Source: CAZPNX01 sp964518765
Lineage (GTDB): Bacteria; Edwardsbacteria; AC1; EtOH8
Reading direction: 5' to 3'
Assembly (NCBI GenBank): GCA_964518765.1
Contig: CAZFJC010000012.1
Location: 1-64,000, forward strand
Length of the DNA: 64,000 nucleotides
This document shows, piece after piece, positions 1-7,562 of this stretch. Each line of letters starts with the position of its first letter. The stretch's first letter is position 1. A model generated the notes under the pieces. That model did not search any database and was not told where the DNA came from. It saw only the letters and a program-made list of their open reading frames with translations. The position numbers were made by a program, and so were the translations under genes.

Positions 1-1
1 A

Positions 2-78
<77 letters not shown>

Positions 79-91
79 ACTTTCCTTCTTC

Positions 92-150
92 TGCCACGGA
101 TTTTCACAAATTTTATCTTTATCTGTGGAGATCTGTGTCTATCCAATACC
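92..150. repeat. Dispersed CCACGGATTT-type intergenic repeat
   Basis: This non-coding stretch combines CCACGGATTTTCACA with ATCTGTGGAGATCTGTG, so one end is roughly complementary to the other. Related sequence recurs at 243-297 and at about 24825-24900. It looks like a dispersed intergenic element rather than part of a gene. Confidence 0.5.
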
Positions 151-166
151 CCCCACCCTCTAGCTA

Positions 167-230
167 GGCCCGAACCAGATGCGCTGCCGGGCGGAGCCTG
201 TCCCCAGTGTAGCCGGATGGCTACTCCCCC
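167..230 (-). pseudogene. Truncated, interrupted tRNA-Pro remnant
   Basis: On the minus strand this reads GGGGAGTAGC, then about 27 foreign bases, then GCCCGGCAGCGCA and TCTGGTTCGGG. These match the 5' acceptor, D arm and anticodon loop of the tRNA-Pro at 2-78. The 3' half (variable loop, T arm, acceptor) is missing. It is probably a broken duplicate; the shared neighbouring CCACGGATTT sequence suggests the tRNA and its flank were duplicated together. Confidence 0.6.
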
Positions 231-242
231 ATTATTTATCTT

Positions 243-297
243 GCCACGGATTTGGCGTATCAACCGACCTATTCATCCGTGAAGATCCATGGCCGAG
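243..297. repeat. Second copy of the CCACGGATTT-type repeat
   Basis: This copy begins TTGCCACGGATTTGGC and ends with CATCCGTGAAGATCCATGG, so the two ends are partly complementary. It is related to the copy at 92-150. It fills the space between the tRNA remnant and tRNA-Pro(TGG). Confidence 0.45.
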
Positions 298-313
298 AAA
301 AGCCCCAACCCCG

Positions 314-389
314 TGGTCGGGGCGCCCAGACTCGAACTGGGGACTTCTTGCTCCCAAAGCAAGCGCGCTACCAACTGCGCCACGCCCCG
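314..389 (-). tRNA. tRNA-Pro (anticodon TGG)
   Basis: This is a complete minus-strand cloverleaf. The acceptor is CGGGGCG/CGCCCCG, the anticodon stem CTTGC/GCAAG encloses TTTGGGA (anticodon TGG), the T loop is TTCGAGT, and the discriminator A is followed by an encoded CCA (314-316). It probably shares a transcript with the downstream tRNA-Pro(CGG). Confidence 0.96.
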
Positions 390-399
390 TAAAATAGTT

Positions 400-429
400 A
401 TTATATTATATTTTAAGGCAGACTGTCAA
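400..429 (-). promoter_or_regulatory. Sigma70-type promoter of the tRNA-Pro genes
   Basis: On the minus strand a perfect TTGACA (424-429) and a perfect TATAAT (400-405) are separated by 18 bases. The -10 box lies about 11 bases before the mature tRNA-Pro(TGG) 5' end. The -35 box overlaps the stop codon of the EAL gene, so the tRNAs are uncoupled from the operon upstream. Confidence 0.85.
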
Positions 430-1715
430 GCAAGGCTTGGCGCCGGCCTGGCTAAAAAGAACCCCTGGCCGTATGGTATCCCCAGTTCCCTGACAACCCG
501 GTGCTCGGCCTCGCTCTCCAAGCCCTCGGCTATCACCTGAGCCCCTATCCTCTGGGCCAGCCCCTGCAGGGTGCGCAGTAGCTCCAGTTTTATCAGGTTT
601 TTGTCAGCCCCTTGCACCAGCGAGATGTCCAGCTTGAGGAAGTCGGGCTCGATCTCGGCCAGCAGCTTAAGGTTGGAGTAGCCGGCCCCCATGTCGTCAA
701 TAGCCACCGCAAAGCCGTGCTGCTTGAGGCGCTTGAGCATGCCGCGGAAGCGCTCCCAGTCGTGCACCGCCACCCGCTCGGTGATCTCGAAGACCACCTG
801 CCGGTTCTCCAAACCGGCCTCGGCCGCTTCGGCAGCCAGCTTCTCCGGGTCGAACTCAGGATCGTATAGGCACTTGACGCTGCAGTTGATGAAGATCCTG
901 CCCGGCTCCCCCACCTGCCTGCCCAGGGTCAGGGCCCGGCGGCGGCAGCGTCGCTCTAGCTCGTTGATGAGGTTGGTTTGCTCGGCGAAGGAGAAGAGTG
1001 CCTCGGCACTCTCGAACTCGCTATCCTCCGGGCCCCGAGTCAGGGCCTCGTAACCGAAGACGATCCCGGTCTCCAGGTGATAGATGGGCTGGAACAGGGT
1101 CACCAGCCCGTCGGTGTCCATCAGGGTGCGCAGGGTGCGATGCTGCCGATGGCGGTGGCCCTCCTGGGTCTCCCGGGCCGCCCGCGACGCCTCCTCCACT
1201 GCCTGGTACACCAGGCGCTCGAAACGCAGCCGGGCGTCCCGCGATATCACGGCGCGGCCGGTGAGGAAGGTGTGGGACTGGCCCAGCTCGGATCCCGGCC
1301 GGGGCAGCTCGGTGCCGCCCAGCCGCGTCAGCATCATCACGCTCTTCTGCTCCAAGTGCCTCTCCGGGTCCCCCAGGCACTTGGTGAAAACCAGTATCTC
1401 GTCCCCCCGGATGCCACGCAGGGCCAGGATGTCATCGCGGGACAGCCCTGCCCCCCGCTCCTGCTCCAGGGTGGCGGCCACGGCCGTAAGCATCCGATCG
1501 TACAGTTGCCAGCCATAGATCTCCTCCAGGTGGGCGGATTGGTCCACCCCCAGGTAGACCACTCCCACGTCCTGGCCGTTCTCCGTCAGGCGCCTCACCT
1601 CCTCCAACACCGCCGGCAGCGTGGGCAGGCCGGTGGCCCTGTCGTATAGCCGGCTACGGAGCCTGAGCCACTCGGCCCTAAGAGCGAAGAAATCCCTGAC
1701 CGGCTTCTGCTCCAT
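426..1715 (-). CDS. Degenerate GGDEF-EAL protein, likely c-di-GMP phosphodiesterase
   Basis: This protein of 429 residues probably hydrolyses c-di-GMP. The N-terminal third resembles a GGDEF domain, but its signature reads RGDEI, so cyclase activity is doubtful. The C-terminal EAL domain keeps the signature EALTR, the Asn in FINCS, EITE, IDDMGAGYSNL, LKLD, AEGLE and GQGFF, so it looks catalytically competent. No membrane segment or signal peptide is seen, so it should be cytosolic. The ATG at 1715 overlaps the stop of the receiver gene upstream as TGATG, indicating translational coupling. An upstream start near 1778 is possible but would give an uncharacteristic N-terminus. It is the last gene of the binding-protein/two-component operon and probably the output of the receiver. 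Confidence 0.9.
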   Translation of the reverse strand: MEQKPVRDFFALRAEWLRLRSRLYDRATGLPTLPAVLEEVRRLTENGQDVGVVYLGVDQSAHLEEIYGWQLYDRMLTAVAATLEQERGAGLSRDDILALRGIRGDEILVFTKCLGDPERHLEQKSVMMLTRLGGTELPRPGSELGQSHTFLTGRAVISRDARLRFERLVYQAVEEASRAARETQEGHRHRQHRTLRTLMDTDGLVTLFQPIYHLETGIVFGYEALTRGPEDSEFESAEALFSFAEQTNLINELERRCRRRALTLGRQVGEPGRIFINCSVKCLYDPEFDPEKLAAEAAEAGLENRQVVFEITERVAVHDWERFRGMLKRLKQHGFAVAIDDMGAGYSNLKLLAEIEPDFLKLDISLVQGADKNLIKLELLRTLQGLAQRIGAQVIAEGLESEAEHRVVRELGIPYGQGFFLARPAPSLA

Positions 1716-2101
1716 CACTTCCTGGCCAATATGGTGGCCACCCGTTCCACCAGCTCCTGGGGGGAGAAGGGTTTGCAAATGTAGTCTACCGCCTCCTCCT
1801 GCAGGGCGGCCATCTTATCCTTGGGCTCCACCTTGGCCGTCAGCATGGCCACCGGTATTGATGCGGTTGACTCCTCGATCTTCAGTATCTTGAGAAGCTC
1901 CATGCCGTCCAGGTCGGGCATCATAATGTCCAGCAGGATCAGGTCTGGCTTCTCTCGGTACATCTGCTGCAGGGCCTCGTGGCCGGTTAGGGCCGGGTAG
2001 ACCTGGTATCCCGCCCCCTCCAGCACCAGCTTGACGAAGTCGAGCAGGTCCTCCTCATCGTCGACCACCATTATCCTCTTCTTGGGCTCGTCCATACGCA
2101 T
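1715..2101 (-). CDS. Single-domain response regulator (CheY-like)
   Basis: This protein of 128 residues is only a receiver domain. The acidic pair is in VVDDEED, the phospho-acceptor Asp in LLDIMMPD, the switch Thr in MLTA and the Lys in CKPF. No output domain follows, so it must act through a partner. Its position between the histidine kinase upstream and the EAL gene downstream, with a TGATG overlap into the latter, suggests it takes phosphate from the kinase and controls the phosphodiesterase. That control is inference from gene order. Confidence 0.93.
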   Translation of the reverse strand: MRMDEPKKRIMVVDDEEDLLDFVKLVLEGAGYQVYPALTGHEALQQMYREKPDLILLDIMMPDLDGMELLKILKIEESTASIPVAMLTAKVEPKDKMAALQEEAVDYICKPFSPQELVERVATILARK

Positions 2102-2119
2102 CCTCCTTACGCTGATGCC

Positions 2120-3622
2120 TTAGCCTTTGGCCAGCGGCAGATCGAAGATGAACTCGGTCCCCTGCCCCAGCACGCTTTTAACCTCGATGCCTATCCGGTG
2201 GGCGTCCAGGATGGACTTGACGATGGCCAAACCCAGGCCCACCCCTCCGTAGCGGCGGGTGGAGGAACCGTCCAGCTGTTGGAAACGCTCGAACACCTTG
2301 TGGATGGAGTCGGGCGGGATGCCGATGCCGGTGTCGGCGACGGTGACCCTTATCAGGTCGTCCCCCTGGGGCACCGCCCGGATGGTCACCCCGCCTTGGC
2401 TGGTAAACTTTACCGCGTTTATTATCAGGTTGTCCATAACCTGGCCGATGCGCTCCCGGTCGGCGTTCACCCGCGCCCCCTCCGGCACCTCCAGCTTGAT
2501 CCACAGCTTTTTCTTCTCCAGCTCGGTATGCAGCGAGTCCACCACCTCGTCCAGCAGGGGCTTGAGTTCGAACGGCCGGACCTCCACCGCCAGGTGCCCG
2601 GCCTCGATGGTGGTGAAGTCCAGCAATTCCTTGATCTGCCGCATCAAACGCCGGATGTTGCGTCGCATGACCTCCAGGCCGTTGTGCTGGGTTTCGGTCA
2701 ACGGGCCCAGCTTCTCCATAGCCAGGTAGTCGGCGTAGCCGGCGATGGCCGTCAGCGGGGTGCGCAGCTCGTGGGAGATGTTGGCGATGAACTCGCTCTT
2801 GAGCTGGTCCAGCTTGCGCAGCTCCAGGTTGGCCTGCGATAGCTGCTCGTAGGACTCGGCCAGCGCCTCCAGGTTCTCCTTGAGCTGCATGGCCATCTGG
2901 TTGAAGTTCTGGGCCAGCTCGCCGATCTCGTCATCGCTGCGGACCGCCACCTCCTGCTCCAGCTGGCCGCGCCCCATCTCCCGGGCGGCCACCGTCAGCC
3001 GGCTGATGGGCTCGGTGATCCGTCGGGCAGCGGCGTAGGCCAGGGCCGCCCCCAGCAACACGAAGATCATGGTAAGCAGCACTACCTGGATCAAGGTGTT
3101 GCGGAACAGCTGGACCAGGGCGTCGAACGAGGCCAGGTAGCGCACCGAGAGCCGGTGCCGCCCCCACTCCTCGACGTAGGGGGTGACTATCTCCAGCCTC
3201 TTGGCCCCGTCCTCCAGGGTGACCTCCTGCCAGCTGATATCCAGCCTCTTGATGCGCTCGATCAGGCTGGGATTCTCCAGCCGGGGCCTGGCCCGGTCCA
3301 GCATGGCCCCCGACTCCAGGTCCTTAGTGTCGAACTTGACCTCGCCGCCGATGTCCAGGATCTGGATGCGGTCCACGTAGCGGTTCATGGACATGAGGTT
3401 GGAGACGATCTCGCGGAACTTGTAATAGCCCGAGGCGTAGTATAATTCGTACCCCTGGCAGAGCGGGGCCACCGTTAGCTGGGAGAAGGAGACCCCGCTG
3501 TCGATGATCTCCCGGCGCATCTGTCGGTTGCGCACCACCAGGGTGGCGGCCGCGTTCACCATCAGGATGATGATCACCAACAGGCTGATGGTAGCGGCGA
3601 ACTTTATCTTCAGGCTCTTCAT
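2120..3622 (-). CDS. Membrane sensor histidine kinase (extracytoplasmic sensor-HAMP-HisKA-HATPase)
   Basis: This is a 500-residue sensor kinase. In order: TM1 (about 9-30), an extracytoplasmic domain (about 31-176) with YYASGYYKFRE at 61-71 and EEWGRHRLSVRYL near 151, TM2 (about 177-199), HAMP (about 200-250), a short coiled coil, HisKA with FIANISHELRTPL (His284), and HATPase with NAVKF, DTGIGIP and GVGLGLAIV. The start at 3622 gives an ATGA overlap with the sensor-only gene upstream. A longer reading frame exists but would put a Gly/Pro-rich tail before TM1. The extracytoplasmic domain is clearly homologous to that neighbour. It probably phosphorylates the receiver at 1715-2101. Confidence 0.93.
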   Translation of the reverse strand: MKSLKIKFAATISLLVIIILMVNAAATLVVRNRQMRREIIDSGVSFSQLTVAPLCQGYELYYASGYYKFREIVSNLMSMNRYVDRIQILDIGGEVKFDTKDLESGAMLDRARPRLENPSLIERIKRLDISWQEVTLEDGAKRLEIVTPYVEEWGRHRLSVRYLASFDALVQLFRNTLIQVVLLTMIFVLLGAALAYAAARRITEPISRLTVAAREMGRGQLEQEVAVRSDDEIGELAQNFNQMAMQLKENLEALAESYEQLSQANLELRKLDQLKSEFIANISHELRTPLTAIAGYADYLAMEKLGPLTETQHNGLEVMRRNIRRLMRQIKELLDFTTIEAGHLAVEVRPFELKPLLDEVVDSLHTELEKKKLWIKLEVPEGARVNADRERIGQVMDNLIINAVKFTSQGGVTIRAVPQGDDLIRVTVADTGIGIPPDSIHKVFERFQQLDGSSTRRYGGVGLGLAIVKSILDAHRIGIEVKSVLGQGTEFIFDLPLAKG

Positions 3623-4236
3623 GGGCGCCCCGCCCCCCCCTGGGCCAGTCGGCGGCAGGCTAGGAATATGACGGCCGCCCCGATTAGAAGGCTCACCAAG
3701 CCGGCCAGCCATATCCGCCCCCAGATCTGCCTCCATTGTTCGCCCCAGGGCCGATAGGCGATCAGATAGCGCACCGAGACCCGGTGCCGGCCCCATTCCT
3801 CGAGGTATGGCACCACGATGTCCAGGCTTTGGCCATCCTCGTGTTTGGCCATGCGGCAGCTGAGCTCCAAACCCTTGACCGCGGCCAGCAGATCCGGGCC
3901 GTCGAGCTTCGACTGGACAGAGGGCTTGCCCTCCTCGAACTCCCGGGAGTCGAAGAGGATCCGACCCTCAACGTCGATCAGGGACAGTCCCTTGAGGTCA
4001 GGGTTCATGCGCATGACATCGCCCACCAGCTCCCGAAACTTGTAGTAGCCAGAGGCATAGTAGCTGTCGTAGGCCTCGGCCACCGTCCTGGCGCTCATCC
4101 GGGCGAAGCCGAAGGCATCCTGGCTGTGTCTCCTCTGCCGGGCCGGGCCGGTGAAGGCCACCATCAGCAGGTGCTGGAGCACCAGCAGGGCCAGGTAGAG
4201 CCCCACCCCGGCGACCGCCAAACGCGTCGGCTTCAT
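3619..4236 (-). CDS. Kinase-less membrane sensor protein, paralogue of the adjacent kinase's sensor domain
   Basis: This protein of 205 residues has TM1 (about 8-27), an extracytoplasmic domain and TM2 (about 175-196), then stops after a short basic tail without HAMP or kinase. It shares the exact motif YYASGYYKFRE (59-69) and EEWGRHR-SVRYL with the neighbouring histidine kinase, at nearly the same spacing. AGGAGG lies 8 bases before the ATG at 4236; a GTG at 4245 overlapping the previous stop is the alternative. I infer a duplicated sensor module that may pair with the kinase or present ligand to it. No named family is recognised. Confidence 0.85.
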   Translation of the reverse strand: MKPTRLAVAGVGLYLALLVLQHLLMVAFTGPARQRRHSQDAFGFARMSARTVAEAYDSYYASGYYKFRELVGDVMRMNPDLKGLSLIDVEGRILFDSREFEEGKPSVQSKLDGPDLLAAVKGLELSCRMAKHEDGQSLDIVVPYLEEWGRHRVSVRYLIAYRPWGEQWRQIWGRIWLAGLVSLLIGAAVIFLACRRLAQGGAGRP

Positions 4237-4241
4237 ACGGT

Positions 4242-5730
4242 TCACCTCCTAAAGGATAGTTCCGAGATCAACACCCAGCCATCCTGGCGCGGCTTGAAAT
4301 CCAGGCTTCGGCAGTGGGCATAGGTCTGGTCCCTGACGTAGAGCGGTATCAGCGGCATGTCCTCCAGACCGGCCGAGAGCGACTGCTGCAGCAAAACGAT
4401 GCGCCTCCTGGCATCCAGGGTCCGGCCGGCCAGTTCGATCTGGCAATCGAGCTCCGGCGCCGAATATCCGCACCAGTTGGCGCTGCCGTACCCCGGACCG
4501 GCCTGGCTGTGCAGACAGGCCTCCAGAAGGTCCGAGGCATCCCCGGAGACACAGGACCAGCCGACCAGGAAGAACCGGGCCTGCCTCCGGTTGAGGCGGT
4601 CGGTGAGCACCGTCCACTCGCGGGGCACCACCCTGGCGTCGATGCCTACCGAGGACAGCTGCCTGGCGACAGCCTCGGCCCTGGCGGCCGCCGATGTGGA
4701 GGCCTCCAGCTCCAGCCTCAGGCCCGGCCCGTACCCCGCCTGGGCCAGCAGCGCCCTGGCCCGATCGGCCTTGGGGCGGTCGGCCTCGGCCTGAGGGATG
4801 AAACCCACCACGAACGGAGCCACCAGCTGTCCGATGGGCCTGGCATCCAGCCCGGTCTGTTCGATGATCCTGGCCGGGTCCAGCGCCCAAAAGATGGCCT
4901 GCCGCACCCGACGGTCGGTCAGGGGGCCGGGCAGGCCGACGTTGGCCCCCAGCAGGGTCACCCCCAGCCCCGGCAGACTGTGGTAGACCAGGCCGGCCTT
5001 GGGATGCCGGGCGCTGTCGCGCAGCTGCACGAACTTGGCCAGGTGTATCTCGCCCCTGGCCAGGGCCGCCAGCCGCTCCTCGGGGGTGGCCAGCACCGCG
5101 AACTCGGCCCGGGTTATCCGGGGCCGGCCGCCCCAGTAGCTGTCGAAGGCTCCCAGCACCAGCCTTCTCCCCGGCTGGTATTCCTCGAACCGGTAGGGCC
5201 CGGTGCCCACCGGGACGGCGATGCTGTCTGGCGTCCCGCCAGGCAGGATGGCGATGAAGTTGAGCTTGTTCAAAAGCACCGGCGCCGGCTGGCGGGTGAC
5301 GATCTCCACCGTCATCCCGTCCGCCGCCCGGACCGTGCTCACCTGCGACAGGTAATAGGAGAGCCGGCCGGACCGGGCCCGCTCCAGGCTGAAGACGACA
5401 TCGGAGGCGTTCAGCAGCCGCCCGTCGTGGAAGCGGACCCCGGGACGCAGCCGGAACCGCCACACCAGGTCGCTGGGGTTCTCCCAGCTCTCGGCCAGCA
5501 GAGGCGTGATCCGCATCTGGGGGTCGAATCCGACCAGGGCCTGGCAGACGTTGGCCAGCGCTGAGCTGGTGACCTCATCGTCCAGGGCGTGGGGGGTCCA
5601 GGGAGACGATGTCGTCCTCCAGGGCCACCACCACCGTCTCCGGGGCCTTGGGCCCGCAGCCAAGCGTCAGGGCCAGGGCCAGGGCTAGGGCCCGAGGCAG
5701 GGCTAACGAAATGCCGGTGCTTTTAAACAT
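4242..5730 (-). CDS. Family 5 solute-binding lipoprotein 7 of the array (frameshifted)
   Basis: This OppA/DppA-type periplasmic binding protein would bind peptides or other small solutes. From ATG 5730 the frame encodes a lipoprotein signal with lipobox LTLGC, then TVVVALEDDIVSLDP, and then stops. The remaining roughly 473 residues, from PHALDDEV onward, continue in another frame. The break is a run of six G on the plus strand (5591-5596); five would restore the SLDPH motif that most paralogues keep. It is either a real one-base insertion or a homopolymer sequencing error. The rest is intact (RPGVRFHDG, PVGTGPYRF, SGDASDL). Its end, AGG AGG TGA, doubles as ribosome binding site for the sensor gene downstream. 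Subtype A, with the genes at 9059 and 10582. Confidence 0.88.
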
Positions 5731-6008
5731 AATATGCACTGGATATTATACTATATATATTATTGTAAAATAACTATACTGACCCCCAATACCGCAGGCT
5801 GGTGTCGGGTATACCCCGCTGGAAGATGACATCCAGGTTGTGGGTGGTCTGGGCTTCGGCGGAGTTCACGTTGAACAGAGGTGAGGCGCTCGGGGCAAGG
5901 GCCGTGCAAAGAAAATAAACAGAAAGCACCCCTCGGCACAGCTCGGGGCAGGGAAGGCGGAATGTTAAAACAATGTTTCTCATCTTACCACCAATATCCG
6001 CAATGCTT
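5731..6008. other. Spacer between binding-protein genes with an AT-rich promoter-like patch
   Basis: This is the longest gap inside the array. An AT-rich stretch (about 5741-5776) reads TATAGTATAAT on the minus strand just upstream of the binding-protein start at 5730, and could be an internal promoter. A 69-codon minus-strand frame (5774-5983) begins with a vaguely signal-like sequence but has no recognisable relative and contains a GC-rich dispersed-repeat stretch, so I do not call it a gene. Confidence 0.35.
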
Positions 6009-7562
6009 TCATTTCCGCTTGAACTCGGCCGCCAGCACCAGCCCGTCGCTGCGGGGCGACCACTCCAGACCGCGGCGCAGGCCGTAGCAGTACTCCCGGA
6101 CGTAGAGCGGGATATATGGCAGATCCTCGGCGGCCAGCCTGACAGCTTTCTTCAGTAGGGCCTGTCGCTTGGCTGGGTCGAACTCCCGGTCGGCGGCCTC
6201 CAACAGGCGGTCCATAGCCGGATTGGAATAGCCGGTAAGGTTGTTGGCCCCCAAACCTGACGGCTGAAGGCTGTGGAGCTCGTTCAGGACTTCGCTGGCG
6301 TCGCCGAAGCCGAAGCCGAAGCCCATCAGATAGAACCTGGCCCGGCCGGCGGAGATGTCCTGGTAGAGCCTCTCCCAGGAGACCGTGTCCACCTTCAGCT
6401 CTATCCCCGCCTCGCCAAGCTGCCGGGAAAGCTCCCTGCCAACTGTCCAGGCCGTGCCCGACATCTCCAGGGTCAGCTTCAGGCCGCCGGGGAAACCGGC
6501 CCGGGCCAACAGGGCCCTGGCGCCGGCCGTGTCCCTTGTTGGTTTGGGCAGATCCGGGTCGTATCCAAGCACGGTCGGAGCCACCAGCTGCCAGGCCGGC
6601 AAGGTATACCCCTGATAGGCCACTTGGGAAAGCCTGTCCCGGTCTATGGCCAGGGAGATCGCCTGTCTCACTCTAATATCGAGGAACGGGTTATCTGGGA
6701 TCCGGCCCTTGAGGTCATATCCCAAGACCCCAACCGAGGCGCCCGGCCAGGACTTGAGGGTCACCCTGGTTGATGCTTCCATTTTTGACCTTTGCCCTTC
6801 GGAGACCGAGGCATCGAAGTCTATCCGGCCGGAGAGCAAGGCCGCCGATCTTTTTCCCTCGTCGGTGATGTTGCGGAACTCGGCCCAGGGGAACGACGGC
6901 CTCTCCCCCCAGTAGCCCTCGAACCTCTCCATCCTAATCCCGCCGCCGTTCAAAGGAGAATGGTACCGATAGGGCCCGGTGCCCACCGGATGCTCCGAGG
7001 GATCGGAACCACGGGGGATTACCGCCACCTGCGGCAGGATGCTTATCAGGGTGGGGTGGGGGAGCTTGGTCTTTATCTCCAAGGTCGCTGAATCCAAGGC
7101 CTCAATGCCCTTTATCTGGGAAAGCATGCCCCTGAAGATCGAGGACGAATCCCGCCAGGCGCGCTCCAGGCTCCAGATGACATCCTCGATGGCGACCCCC
7201 CTTCCATCGTGGAAAAGGACACCGTCGCGGAAGTGAAACCGCCAGGTCAGGTCGTCGGGGTTGGAATAGCCCTCGGCCAAACAAGGCACTATCTTCAGGT
7301 TGGGATCGAAGGCCACCAGCCCCTGGTACATGTTGGCCAGCACCGACACCGTCACCGCCTCGTCCTGCCGGTGGGGGTCGAGGCCGACCACCCCACCCTC
7401 GTGGGCGATGACCAGCGTGGTGTCGCCGCCGCGGCCGCAGCCGAACAAAACCAGAAGGCAGAAAGCGGAAAATGAATAGAGCGAAAAGTTATGGCGGGTA
7501 AACCCGTCGCCAGCCCTTTTGCCTTTTCGGTTTCTGCCTTCTGCTTTCAGTTCTCGCTTCAC
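6009..7562 (-). CDS. Family 5 solute-binding lipoprotein 6 of the array
   Basis: This protein of up to 517 residues has lipobox LFGC, GLDPHRQDEAV, FRDGVLFHDG and PVGTGPYRY, the signature of family 5 binding proteins. Subtype C, most like the first gene (13668-15218). The start is unusual. A GTG at 7562 sits directly on the AGGAGG of the previous gene's last codons and gives a long basic N-terminus. That stretch contains a 12-base inverted repeat (AGAAGGCAGAAA and its complement) flanking the signal sequence, suggesting a repeat inserted into the 5' end. No better ATG/GTG/TTG precedes the lipobox. Confidence 0.9.
   Translation of the reverse strand: MKRELKAEGRNRKGKRAGDGFTRHNFSLYSFSAFCLLVLFGCGRGGDTTLVIAHEGGVVGLDPHRQDEAVTVSVLANMYQGLVAFDPNLKIVPCLAEGYSNPDDLTWRFHFRDGVLFHDGRGVAIEDVIWSLERAWRDSSSIFRGMLSQIKGIEALDSATLEIKTKLPHPTLISILPQVAVIPRGSDPSEHPVGTGPYRYHSPLNGGGIRMERFEGYWGERPSFPWAEFRNITDEGKRSAALLSGRIDFDASVSEGQRSKMEASTRVTLKSWPGASVGVLGYDLKGRIPDNPFLDIRVRQAISLAIDRDRLSQVAYQGYTLPAWQLVAPTVLGYDPDLPKPTRDTAGARALLARAGFPGGLKLTLEMSGTAWTVGRELSRQLGEAGIELKVDTVSWERLYQDISAGRARFYLMGFGFGFGDASEVLNELHSLQPSGLGANNLTGYSNPAMDRLLEAADREFDPAKRQALLKKAVRLAAEDLPYIPLYVREYCYGLRRGLEWSPRSDGLVLAAEFKRK

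Noticed and set aside
5591..5596. Programmed frameshifting in the binding-protein gene
   Set aside because: No slippery heptamer with a downstream structure is apparent and no paralogue has the run; a plain indel or sequencing error is simpler.
5774..5983. Small secreted protein gene
   Set aside because: Weak signal-like start, contains dispersed-repeat sequence and has no recognisable relative or ribosome binding site.
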